64,000 bases of DNA, taken from positions 62,001 through 126,000 of the forward strand of contig SVQA01000006.1 in the NCBI GenBank assembly GCA_015065545.1, written 5' to 3'. Positions 41,534 through 49,704 of this stretch are shown here, piece by piece; position 1 is the first letter of the stretch, and every line of letters begins with the position of its first letter. A program made the position numbers and the translations under genes. Below the pieces are notes generated by a model that searched no databases, was not told the origin of the DNA, and was given only the letters and a program-made list of their open reading frames with translations. This DNA comes from Oscillospiraceae bacterium (GTDB lineage: Bacteria; Bacillota; Clostridia; Oscillospirales; Acutalibacteraceae).

Positions 41534-42619
41534 TTAATATTTAGCGGGGCTGGCTGTAAGATATTTCTTAACCATAAGTGCTACCTTGAACACGATAGCG
41601 TCCTCAAACTCTCTCAGATCAAGACCTGTAAGCTTCTTGATTTTCTCAAGACGATACACCAGAGTGTTACGGTGTACAAAGAGCTTTCTGGAGGTTTCGG
41701 AAACGTTTAAGTTGTTCTCAAAGAACTTCTGAATTGTAAAGAGAGTTTCCTGGTCAAGGCTATCAATGGAACCGCGCTTGAAAACTTCCTTTAAGAACAT
41801 ATCACAAAGAGTTGTGGGAAGCTGATAAACAAGACGGGCAATACCCAGGTTATCGTAGCTTACTATTGAACGCTCGGTGTCGAATACCTTACCAACCTCT
41901 AAAGCCACCTGTGCCTCCTTGAATGAATGAGCAAGGTCCTTGATACCCTGTACAGAAGTACCGATACCGATTGCGCAGTGAGTATAAAACTCACTGGAGA
42001 GGGTGTCCACAATGGAGCTTGCCAGCTTCTCAAGGTCTTTGCTGTCAATACCGGACTTGAGCTCCTTAACAAGAGCGATGTCGGTCTCATTGATATTTAT
42101 AACGAAGTCCTTGTTCTTATCGGGGAAGAGATTCTGAACTATATCGTATGCAGATACATCTGTTTTGGATGTAATCTTAATAAGCATACAAACTCTTGTT
42201 ACATCATTATTGAAGTGAAGCTCTCTTGCTTTAATGTAAATATCACCGGGAAGAATGTTGTCAAGAATAACGTTCTTGATAAAATTGCTTCTATCGTATT
42301 TCTCGTCATAATACTGCTTGATGCTTGCAAGAGAAACAGACAAAAGCTGAACATACTTCTGTGCCAACTCATCAGAGCCTGATACAAACACAGCATACTC
42401 TGCCCTTGCGCTGTTACCAAAAGCCTTGTAAGTACAGCCGTTGATAACAAAAGGAACTGTTGCGCTGAGGGTTTCAGAGTTGATGTTCTCATTAACCTCG
42501 CCGATTCGACCAAGCTCGGAGCAGGCGATAACTACGGAAGTCTCGTCCACAACACCGATAACTCTATCGATAGCGTCCTTCATCTGATGGATAATACCCT
42601 GAAATAATCTGTTAGACAT
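41534..42619 (-). CDS. CdaR/PucR-family transcriptional regulator
   Basis: 361 residues. The N-terminal part resembles the diacid-sensing region of CdaR (VIGVVDETSVVIACSELGRIG). It is followed by a GGDEF-like/linker region and the C-terminal PucR HTH: FFENNLNVSETSRKLFVHRNTLVYRLEKIKKLTGLD, the classic motif. Members control catabolism of sugar diacids, purines or amino acids. No such catabolic genes are next to it; the flanking genes are ftsEX and an ABC ATPase, so its target is unknown. It is a single-gene unit. Confidence 0.88.
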   Translation of the reverse strand: MSNRLFQGIIHQMKDAIDRVIGVVDETSVVIACSELGRIGEVNENINSETLSATVPFVINGCTYKAFGNSARAEYAVFVSGSDELAQKYVQLLSVSLASIKQYYDEKYDRSNFIKNVILDNILPGDIYIKARELHFNNDVTRVCMLIKITSKTDVSAYDIVQNLFPDKNKDFVININETDIALVKELKSGIDSKDLEKLASSIVDTLSSEFYTHCAIGIGTSVQGIKDLAHSFKEAQVALEVGKVFDTERSIVSYDNLGIARLVYQLPTTLCDMFLKEVFKRGSIDSLDQETLFTIQKFFENNLNVSETSRKLFVHRNTLVYRLEKIKKLTGLDLREFEDAIVFKVALMVKKYLTASPAKY

Positions 42620-42639
42620 ATCTTTGCCTCCACCTACAT

Positions 42640-43074
42640 TAATGATTAGTAGTCAAAATCCCGAAGAGTTTGTGGGAATGATACCAAAAATAATATATTT
42701 TCATATACATATTACACAAAAAAAAATAAAAATGCAACCTTTTTTCAAAAAAAAACTTATTTTTTTATAAAAATTGCTGAAATCGAGTTTTAAAAGGCAA
42801 AAAAACACTCACAAAATAAACTTTTTCATCACCTTTTTTCTCGGTAATAAACACAATGAAAAACCACAGACAAGTTTTAAAGCCCATCCTGCACATCAAT
42901 AATTTGTATACTTTTACAAGTACAAAACAAATTCGGCAGTCATTTATCTTTCCTATATAATAAAGATACTACGCAGCAGAAGGTTTTGGAATAAAAGGCG
43001 GATAGCATCCGCCCCAACGCACCAAACAGCTACCAACTTAACTCTCTTTAAAATTTCGGCGGTCGTAGCTTCTA
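42640..43074. other. gene-poor region of about 500 bp
   Basis: Between the PucR-type gene and the MsmK-type ATPase. It is A/T rich with poly-A runs at 42718-42760. It holds a nested inverted repeat (AATTTGT/ACAAATT around TTTGTATAC/GTACAAA, 42903-42934) and a small hairpin GGCGGAT-AGC-ATCCGCC (42997-43013) with a T-run on the minus strand, a second terminator for the ATPase gene. No credible ORF. Confidence 0.5.
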
Positions 43075-43112
43075 AATAAAAAACAGCAGAAAGCGTGATG
43101 CCTTCTGCTGTT
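43075..43112 (-). terminator. terminator of the MsmK-type ATPase gene
   Basis: AACAGCAGAA pairs with TTCTGCTGTT. On the minus strand it is followed by TTTTTTAT. Confidence 0.85.
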
Positions 43113-43130
43113 AAAAATATACTCAAAAAA

Positions 43131-44249
43131 TTAGTTAACGATTGTACGCTCTGTTTCTTTATCAAAAATGTGGATTCTTGTAAGATCAAGACCAATCTTG
43201 ATTGTATCGCCGGGTTTAGCTGTGGATGTAGGAGCAACACGAGCTGTAAGAGGAGCACCGTTTACGTTTACATACAGATATGTTTCTGCACCCATAAGCT
43301 CTGTAACATCAACATTAGCTGTGATAATACCGTTGCCGTCTGCAATAGCATTAAGGAACTCAGGCTCATCGTGGATGTGTTCAGGACGGATACCGAAACG
43401 AACTTCCTTGCCGATGTAGGGAGTGAGCTTGCCATCTGCATTCTTTGCAACAGGAAGCTTAATCTCGTAGTTATCGAACTTAAGTCCAACGCCGTCACCC
43501 ATCTTGATGAGAGTTGCATCTGCAAAGTTCATCTGGGGAGAACCGATGAAGCCAGCAACGAATTCGTTACAAGGCATATCGTAAAGGTTCTGGGGAGTAT
43601 CAACCTGCTGAACAAAGCCATCCTTCATAACAACGATACGAGTACCCATTGTCATAGCCTCTGTCTGGTCATGAGTAACATAGATGAATGTTGTTCCGAG
43701 TCTCTGATAAAGCTTGGAGATCTCTGTTCTCATGTTAGCTCTGAGCTTTGCATCAAGGTTGGAGAGAGGCTCATCAAGAAGGAATACCTTAGGATCACGA
43801 ACAATAGCACGACCAAGAGCAACACGCTGTCTCTGACCACCGGAGAGAGCCTTGGGACGTCTTTCAAGGTACTGCTCGATACCGAGGATTCTTGCTGCTT
43901 CCTCAACTCTTCTCTTAATTTCGTCCTTAGGCATCTTTCTGAGCTTAAGACCGAAAGCCATATTATCATATACGGACATGTGGGGATACAGAGCATAGTT
44001 CTGGAATACCATTGCGATGTCTCTGTCCTTGGGAGCTACGTCATTACAAAGCATATCGCCGATGTAAAGCTCGCCCTTGGAAATATCCTCAAGTCCTGCA
44101 ATCATACGCAGAGTAGTGGATTTACCGCAACCTGAAGGACCAACAAGGATGATAAATTCCTTGTCTGCAATCTCAAGGTTGAAGTCTGTAACAGCGGTAA
44201 CACCGCCGTCATAGATTTTGTAAACGTGTCTGAGTGATACATTTGCCAT
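43131..44249 (-). CDS. msmK: sugar ABC transporter ATP-binding protein (MsmK/UgpC type)
   Basis: 372 residues. An N-terminal ABC ATPase has Walker A GPSGCGKST, Q-loop VFQNYALYPHMSVYDNMAFGLKLRK, signature LSGGQRQRVALGRAI and Walker B VFLLDEPLSNLDAKL. It is followed by a C-terminal TOBE/OB regulatory domain with GIRPEHIHDEP. The match is to ATPases of the CUT1 family. It stands alone with its own promoter and terminator and with no permease or binding protein nearby. This is the pattern of a shared ATPase (MsmK/MsiK) that serves several sugar importers. Catabolite control through the TOBE domain is possible. Confidence 0.93.
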   Translation of the reverse strand: MANVSLRHVYKIYDGGVTAVTDFNLEIADKEFIILVGPSGCGKSTTLRMIAGLEDISKGELYIGDMLCNDVAPKDRDIAMVFQNYALYPHMSVYDNMAFGLKLRKMPKDEIKRRVEEAARILGIEQYLERRPKALSGGQRQRVALGRAIVRDPKVFLLDEPLSNLDAKLRANMRTEISKLYQRLGTTFIYVTHDQTEAMTMGTRIVVMKDGFVQQVDTPQNLYDMPCNEFVAGFIGSPQMNFADATLIKMGDGVGLKFDNYEIKLPVAKNADGKLTPYIGKEVRFGIRPEHIHDEPEFLNAIADGNGIITANVDVTELMGAETYLYVNVNGAPLTARVAPTSTAKPGDTIKIGLDLTRIHIFDKETERTIVN

Positions 44250-44316
44250 TATAAAAGACCTCCATATAACTGGTAAGATATAAAATATCAGATTACACTA
44301 TCTTAATCTAAATAAT

Positions 44317-44345
44317 AATATACCACTTTTTATTGAGTTTCTCAA
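44317..44345 (-). promoter_or_regulatory. promoter of the MsmK-type gene
   Basis: On the minus strand TTGAGA, 17-bp spacer, TATATT. Confidence 0.6.
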
Positions 44346-44494
44346 GTAATGTTTTCACTAAATATTGATAAGATATTTTATGTAAAACGAACAGAAAGAA
44401 AAATTTTACCCAAATACAGTACTGCTTTTTTGGTAATTTCTAATATATAGGGTCTTTTTTTGTATTACTCACATTATGCTGTGTTAAAAACATC

Positions 44495-45016
44495 TTATTC
44501 TGTCAATGCTTTAACACAGGCCGGATACACAAAATCTGTTATATGTGCTGCCACCACCCTGCCTTTATATACAATCAAAACTCCAAAAAGCTGTATCTCG
44601 CTCTCAGCCTCTTTCGAAAGCTTCAGTGTATACATTTCTGCCTGCTTGCCGCAGTATGGCATAAGGTCAAACCCTTGGGATTTCTGCAGGTTGTTATACT
44701 CTTCAAACTGTAAAGAGTCGCAAGGTATGATTATCTCCTCCACGGCTACTTCCTCTGCAGCATACGAGAATTGTTCAAAAAATTTTTCTCTATCTTCCTT
44801 GTTATACGCTTCAAGACGAAATTTTCCCACACCTTCGCAATAGGATACAGACGGCACTCTGTTTACCCGATACAGAATAAAACCTAAAACCGCCACCGCT
44901 ACAAACAAAACGGAAACAATTATCACAAAGCTTTTCTTTTTATAAAATCTTTGTTTTATATTCTCAACATCGCTTTGTTTTTTGAACATTCTTTTGGGTA
45001 TAATAAAAAAACGCAT
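44495..45016 (-). CDS. membrane-anchored protein resembling DUF4830
   Basis: 173 residues. A basic N-terminus is followed by one membrane helix (about 27-48) and an extracytoplasmic domain of about 120 residues. The phrases FEEYNNLQKSQGFDLMPYCGKQAEMYTLKL and a final strand LFGVLIVYKGRVVAAHI follow the pattern of DUF4830 proteins of Clostridia. The function is unknown. GAGGTGAGAGG precedes the ATG. It lies next to the HAD-Nudix gene (51-bp gap, same strand). Confidence 0.7.
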   Translation of the reverse strand: MRFFIIPKRMFKKQSDVENIKQRFYKKKSFVIIVSVLFVAVAVLGFILYRVNRVPSVSYCEGVGKFRLEAYNKEDREKFFEQFSYAAEEVAVEEIIIPCDSLQFEEYNNLQKSQGFDLMPYCGKQAEMYTLKLSKEAESEIQLFGVLIVYKGRVVAAHITDFVYPACVKALTE

Positions 45017-45067
45017 CCTCTCACCTCATAAATTTATATGAAGCAAGAGGATATGTTAATGCCTTAA

Positions 45068-46228
45068 TTATTTATCTTTTAATTCGTCGGTAACTATATG
45101 TTCTATATTCTTTGAAAGATTTAAAAGCTTATCCTTAAAGAACGTGGGATACACCTGTAATTCACCCAATTTTTCTAATGGTACCCAATGCATATACTCT
45201 CTGCCTGCAAAGCAATAGGTTTCCTTGTTTATGTCCTTTTTGCCCTGAGGCTTCATAAGAAAATAGAGAGAGATTTCGTGAAACTTCTTATCTTTCAGCA
45301 CCACCTCATCCACAAAGAAGTTCTCATGCACAAAGAGAAGTCTGTCCACCTCGTATTCTACACCCGTTTCCTCAAAGACCTCTCGTTTCACAGCATCCTC
45401 GGCGTATTCCATAAGTTTGACACCGCCGCCTACGCTGTAGTAATATTCGGCAGCATCGTTCTTTGCAAGGAGCACACAGCCCTCCTCAACTATTACTGCT
45501 CCTGCACGAAGCTGAAAATACCTGTCGTTAGAAATAAATCTGCAGTCCTCGTCCCTGTCATCATCAATATTATTTTCTAAAAGCAAATTGCAAAGCCCTT
45601 CAGCACTGTCGGCAAAAACCTCTGCCCCGGCTTTTTCCATATCCTCTTTTTTGCCATAACCGTAGGTAACACCGATAAAATCCACAGCATTTGCCACAGC
45701 ACCCTTTGTATCAAAATCTGTGTCACCAATCATAACAACTCCATCCTCAGAAGTTGCACCCAGAGTGCTCATAGCATAAGGAATAATGTCCTCTTTTTCT
45801 CGTCTGCCTATGGAATGATCAGAGCCGCAAAGAGCGTCCAGAAGCTCCGTAATTCCCAAATAGTCACATACATTCTTTGCAGAAATCTCATTTTTTGAGG
45901 TACAAACAGCTACCTTGGTACCGTGTTCCTTCAGTTTAAGAAGCATCTCACGTGTACCCTCAAAGAGAGAATTGCGAGGCTCGCCCTCTGTATCATAATA
46001 ATCAAGATAGATTTTAAGAGCTTCCTTGCTCTCCTCCTCAGAAAGTCCGCAAACCCTCTGAAATGTTCTTATAAGAGGAGGACCTATATATCTGCTGTAA
46101 TCGGACAAATCGGGTATTTCCTTGCCCATCTTCTCCATTGTAAGCTCTATACACCTTCTGATTCCCGGAGCACTTGCGGTGAGAGTCCCGTCAAGATCAA
46201 AAAGCACATAATCATATTTTCGTCTCAT
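45068..46228 (-). CDS. fused HAD phosphatase and Nudix hydrolase
   Basis: 386 residues. The N-terminal half (about 1-215) is a HAD phosphatase of the phosphoglycolate phosphatase type: DLDGTLTASAPGI, CTSKNE and VMIGDTDFDTKGAVANAV motifs. The C-terminal half (about 230-386) is a Nudix domain with a textbook box GGVKLMEYAEDAVKREVFEETGV that meets Gx5Ex7REUxEExGU exactly. Both domains look active. The HAD part would remove a phosphate and the Nudix part would cleave a nucleoside-diphosphate-X bond, so a shared pathway for a damaged or excess metabolite is inferred. The substrate is unknown. Confidence 0.9.
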   Translation of the reverse strand: MRRKYDYVLFDLDGTLTASAPGIRRCIELTMEKMGKEIPDLSDYSRYIGPPLIRTFQRVCGLSEEESKEALKIYLDYYDTEGEPRNSLFEGTREMLLKLKEHGTKVAVCTSKNEISAKNVCDYLGITELLDALCGSDHSIGRREKEDIIPYAMSTLGATSEDGVVMIGDTDFDTKGAVANAVDFIGVTYGYGKKEDMEKAGAEVFADSAEGLCNLLLENNIDDDRDEDCRFISNDRYFQLRAGAVIVEEGCVLLAKNDAAEYYYSVGGGVKLMEYAEDAVKREVFEETGVEYEVDRLLFVHENFFVDEVVLKDKKFHEISLYFLMKPQGKKDINKETYCFAGREYMHWVPLEKLGELQVYPTFFKDKLLNLSKNIEHIVTDELKDK

Positions 46229-46253
46229 TTTTTCGCCGCCTTACACTATGGTC

Positions 46254-46282
46254 TTGTAAAACATTTTTATTTATGATATTAT
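46254..46282 (+). promoter_or_regulatory. promoter of the DUF1624-ychF unit
   Basis: TTGTAA, 17-bp spacer, TATTAT. It contains the track's ATG at 46273, which argues that ATG is not the start codon. Confidence 0.6.
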
Positions 46283-46338
46283 ATATGTTAATATATTTTA
46301 AGGCTACTTTCAATACAAAATTCAAAACAGGTGATAAC

Positions 46339-47097
46339 TTGACTTCAAAAAAGCGAATTCACACCATTGACGAAATCCGTGGCTTCTGCGTATTCTGTAT
46401 GGTATTTTTCCACTGCTTCTTCACCTACGGCTATATGTTCGGCAACGAATTTGCGAAAAATCTTTTTGATTTTTTTGAGCACATAAGTTTTCTTTTTTCC
46501 GCTACATTTATTTTGATATGCGGTATATCCTGCAGGCTCAGCCGCAACAACTTCCTGCGAGGCTCAAAGATAATCGGTGCCGCCTTATGCGTTACCCTTG
46601 TTACTCTTATTGTTATGCCTGATATGCCCATCACCTTCGGTATTCTGCACCTGCTCGGAAGCTGTGTGCTTATTTATTCACTTGTGGGAAGATTCACCGA
46701 TAAAATTCCGGTTATCCCCGGTGTTGCTGTTTGTTTTCTGCTCTTCATTGTCGCCTACAATATGCCCGAAGGCAGATACATCGGGTTTGGAGATTTAAGG
46801 CTTGATTTACCCTCAAAGCTTTATGAAAGTGATTTTCTTATGATGTTCGGATTTTTGCCTGAGGGCAAGGCTTACTCCGACTATTTTCCCCTAATCCCCT
46901 ATATCTTCCCCTTCTTTGCAGGCACCTTTATAGGCAAATTTGCCAAGGAAGAAAGGTTCCCGAAATTTATGTATAAGGCACGTATAAAGCCCCTGTCTGT
47001 ACTGGGCAGAAATGCGTTCTTTGTTTATCTTATTCATCAGCCCCTGGCTTACGGGGTTTTCTATCTAATCTCACTTATTGGAGGAGTTAAATTATGA
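46339..47097 (+). CDS. DUF1624 / heparan-alpha-glucosaminide N-acetyltransferase-like membrane protein
   Basis: 252 residues with about seven hydrophobic helices. The DUF1624 N-terminus (RIHTIDEIRGFCVFCMVFFHCFF, with the family's Asp-Glu-Ile-Arg-Gly and His) and later FGILHLLGSCVLIYSL and VLGRNAFFVYLIHQPLAYG are typical. Members are thought to move acetyl groups across the membrane onto sugars. The ATG at 46273 lies inside the -10 region, so I choose TTG at 46339, 5 nt after AGGTG. The stop overlaps the ychF start by 4 bp (ATGA), indicating coupled translation. Confidence 0.8.
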   Translation: MTSKKRIHTIDEIRGFCVFCMVFFHCFFTYGYMFGNEFAKNLFDFFEHISFLFSATFILICGISCRLSRNNFLRGSKIIGAALCVTLVTLIVMPDMPITFGILHLLGSCVLIYSLVGRFTDKIPVIPGVAVCFLLFIVAYNMPEGRYIGFGDLRLDLPSKLYESDFLMMFGFLPEGKAYSDYFPLIPYIFPFFAGTFIGKFAKEERFPKFMYKARIKPLSVLGRNAFFVYLIHQPLAYGVFYLISLIGGVKL

Positions 47098-48188
47098 AAC
47101 TTGGTATTGTAGGTCTGCCCAATGTTGGCAAAAGCACACTTTTCAACGCAATCACCAATGCAGGCGCTCAGTCTGCAAACTATCCTTTCTGTACAATCGA
47201 GCCTAACGTAGGTGTTGTTGCAGTACCCGACAAACGTCTGGACAAGCTCGCCGAAATGTACGATCCCGACAAGTACACCCCTGCTACCATTGAATTCGTT
47301 GATATTGCAGGTCTTGTAAAGGGTGCATCCAAGGGCGAGGGCCTTGGCAACAAGTTCCTCTCCAACATCCGCGAATGCGATGCTATCGTTCACGTTGTAC
47401 GTTGCTTTGAAGATGACGATATTATTCACGTTGAAGGCAGTGTTGACCCTGTAAGAGATATTGAAACCATCGATCTGGAGCTTATCCTTGCAGATGCAGA
47501 AATGGTACAGCGCCGTATTGACAAGGCACAGAAGATGCTCAAAGGTGATAAAAAATATCAGGTTGAGGTTGATTTCTTCAAGCGTGTACTTGCAGAGCTC
47601 AACGAAGGCAAATCCGCTCGCTCTGTTGAATGCACAGAAGAAGAGGCTGCACTCCTTGCTACCTCTGACCTGCTCACATCCAAGCCCATTATCTATGCCG
47701 CAAATATGAGCGAGTCCGACTTTGCAAACGGCATTGAAAACAACGAAGGTCTTAAAAAAGTTTCCGAAATTGCCGCTTTGGAAAATGCCGCAGTACTTCC
47801 TATATGTGCTTCCACCGAGGCTGACATTGCAGAGATGGACTATGAAGACAAAATTATGTTCCTCGCAGATTTAGGTTTGGAGCAGTCGGGTCTTGACCGT
47901 CTTATCAATGAGTGCTACACACTCCTCGGTCTTATCTCTTTCCTCACAGCAGGCAAGCAGGAGGTTCGTGCCTGGACAATCAAAAACGGCACAAAAGCTC
48001 CCGGTGCAGCAGGCAAGATACATACCGACTTTGAGCGCGGATTCATTCGTGCAGAGGTTATAGCTTATGAGGACCTTATCGCTTGCGGATCTATGGCGGC
48101 AGCCAAGGAAAAGGGTCTTGTCAGAAGCGAAGGCAAGGAATATGTTATGAAAGACGGAGATGTTGTTCTCTTCCGCTTCAATGTTTAA
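47094..48188 (+). CDS. ychF: redox/ribosome-associated GTPase-like ATPase YchF (OLA1 family)
   Basis: 364 residues. Obg-HflX-superfamily G domain with P-loop [16 protein letters not shown]3 [17 protein letters not shown] and the NMSE element that replaces NKxD, which explains the family's preference for ATP. A central coiled-coil insertion and a C-terminal TGS domain ([28 protein letters not shown]) follow. The protein binds the ribosome. GGAGG lies upstream within the previous gene, and the start overlaps its stop by 4 bp. Confidence 0.97.
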   Translation: MKLGIVGLPNVGKSTLFNAITNAGAQSANYPFCTIEPNVGVVAVPDKRLDKLAEMYDPDKYTPATIEFVDIAGLVKGASKGEGLGNKFLSNIRECDAIVHVVRCFEDDDIIHVEGSVDPVRDIETIDLELILADAEMVQRRIDKAQKMLKGDKKYQVEVDFFKRVLAELNEGKSARSVECTEEEAALLATSDLLTSKPIIYAANMSESDFANGIENNEGLKKVSEIAALENAAVLPICASTEADIAEMDYEDKIMFLADLGLEQSGLDRLINECYTLLGLISFLTAGKQEVRAWTIKNGTKAPGAAGKIHTDFERGFIRAEVIAYEDLIACGSMAAAKEKGLVRSEGKEYVMKDGDVVLFRFNV

Positions 48189-48205
48189 TTAATATATCTA
48201 CTTTC

Positions 48206-48240
48206 ATCGGCTGTTTTAAAAAGGCAGCCGATATTTTTTA
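48206..48240 (+). terminator. terminator of ychF
   Basis: ATCGGCTG pairs with CAGCCGAT across an A/T-rich loop, then ATTTTTT. Confidence 0.85.
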
Positions 48241-48258
48241 AGTTTTTTCAAAAAGCCC

Positions 48259-48290
48259 GTGAGGTTTCGGATGTTTTAGTCGTCTAATAG
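48259..48290 (+). promoter_or_regulatory. ECF-sigma-like promoter of a dockerin gene
   Basis: GTGAGGTTT (48259-48267), 13 bp, CGTCTAATAG (48281-48290). It is the same motif as upstream of the dockerin genes at 19786 and 60467. Confidence 0.7.
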
Positions 48291-48319
48291 ATGAACAAAG
48301 GAATAAAGGAGGCTTTTCT

Positions 48320-49243
48320 ATGAAAAAAATATTATCATTTATTTGTATATTATCCATACTCTCAGCCATAAGTCTATCGGGAATTTCTGCCGTGCGTGCA
48401 CCCATAGCATCAGGCGATGTGGATTTAGCAGAAGACAGGAACATAAAAGATGCAACCCTTATACAGAAATATTTGGCAGGTATTGTTGAATTCACAGCAC
48501 TTCAGGAGCTTCTTGCGGACACAGACGGTGACGGAAAAGTCACTATTAAAGATGCTACTCTGATACAAAAAGATATTGCAGACATAGCCCGTATTGAAAC
48601 AGATGGACTCTTCCCTTATATGGGAGCTCATTACTTCTACCCTGATTATAGTTCAGGCAAAGCTATGAGCGGTGTGCCTGTGACATTCTACGTTTCAGCC
48701 TTTGCGTACGACGAACGCAGCAACCCCATAACCTACGAATTTTATGTAAATGACGAACTTGTGCAGGAAAGAAGCGACAAAAGCTCCTTCACCTATACTT
48801 TTGAAGAAGCAGGTTCCTACCATATAAGTGCTAAGCTTTACAGCAGATTTGATTTTACAGAGAGGCTTTTCGGCTACTATGATTATGTGGTAGTTGAGCC
48901 TTATGAGAGCGAAGAACCCGTAATCAAATCCATTTACTGCACAAGGCAGACACATTCAGACTTTTTGTTTGAAGTTTATGAAAAAGAGGAACTCACTTTT
49001 GTGGCAGAAGCTATATATGGCAGCGGTGAGTATGAATACGCCTTTATCCTTGACGGCAAAACCATACAGGATTTCTCGGAGAAAAACACCTGCACCTATA
49101 TGTTCAAGGAACCCGAATATAACAGCTTTGATGACCCCTATGTAAATCAGTACACTTTGCAGGTAATTGCAAGGAACAAGGGTACAGATACCTCAACCAC
49201 AGAAGAGTACCATCTTACTATATCAATACCCCTACCCGCATAA
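48320..49243 (+). CDS. secreted protein with N-terminal dockerin and Ig-like domain
   Basis: 307 residues. A signal peptide (about 1-24) is followed directly by a dockerin whose first loop is degenerate (GDVDLAEDRNIKDATLIQKYLAG) and whose second is canonical (ADTDGDGKVTIKDATLIQKDIAD). Then comes about 190 residues with the strand pattern of one or two Ig/PKD-like folds (YEFYVNDELVQE...FTYTFEEAGSYHISAKL). This order, dockerin first, matches the protein at 18108. AAAGGAGG lies 6-7 nt before the ATG. The cohesin partner is not in the window. Confidence 0.83.
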   Translation: MKKILSFICILSILSAISLSGISAVRAPIASGDVDLAEDRNIKDATLIQKYLAGIVEFTALQELLADTDGDGKVTIKDATLIQKDIADIARIETDGLFPYMGAHYFYPDYSSGKAMSGVPVTFYVSAFAYDERSNPITYEFYVNDELVQERSDKSSFTYTFEEAGSYHISAKLYSRFDFTERLFGYYDYVVVEPYESEEPVIKSIYCTRQTHSDFLFEVYEKEELTFVAEAIYGSGEYEYAFILDGKTIQDFSEKNTCTYMFKEPEYNSFDDPYVNQYTLQVIARNKGTDTSTTEEYHLTISIPLPA

Positions 49244-49258
49244 ACCAACAAAAGACAA

Positions 49259-49290
49259 AATGCAGTCCGAAAATTCGGACTGCATTTTTT
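49259..49290 (+). terminator. terminator of the dockerin/Ig-like gene
   Basis: AATGCAGTCCGAA pairs with TTCGGACTGCATT, then TTTTT. Confidence 0.88.
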
Positions 49291-49307
49291 GCTTAATTTT
49301 TAAACAT

Positions 49308-49333
49308 AAAAAACGACCACCCTATTGGGTGGT
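49308..49333 (-). terminator. terminator of the 5S rRNA gene
   Basis: ACCACCC pairs with GGGTGGT. On the minus strand it is followed by CGTTTTTT. Confidence 0.8.
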
Positions 49334-49341
49334 AGCTTTAA

Positions 49342-49459
<118 letters not shown>

Positions 49460-49495
49460 TATTATTTTGTGTCGCTCTCTTCAAGCGACTTCGTT

Positions 49496-49524
49496 ATTAT
49501 ACACTCCCTTTTTAAAATTGTCAA
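49496..49524 (-). promoter_or_regulatory. promoter of the 5S rRNA gene
   Basis: On the minus strand TTGACA, 17-bp spacer, TATAAT, both perfect. A GTCGCT/AGCGAC stem lies in the short leader before the mature 5' end and may help processing. Confidence 0.85.
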
Positions 49525-49610
49525 CACTTTTTTAAAATTTTTTCAAATTTTTTATTTCTCACCAAAAATCAACAAAAAACAGGGATATTTTGAAAATTTA
49601 TTCTTGATTG

Positions 49611-49639
49611 TTGACTTAACACTTAATAAATAGTAAAAT
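49611..49639 (+). promoter_or_regulatory. promoter of the binding protein/PG-binding fusion gene
   Basis: TTGACT, 17-bp spacer, TAAAAT. Confidence 0.65.
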
Positions 49640-49704
49640 ACATTTATATATACTATTATATATAATACGAGATTTTTCTCCAAAATTCTTACGGAGGTAT
49701 GTAT

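Noticed and set aside
43131-44249. Complete sugar ABC import operon around the MsmK-type ATPase
   Set aside because: No permease or binding protein on either side; the gene has its own promoter and terminators.
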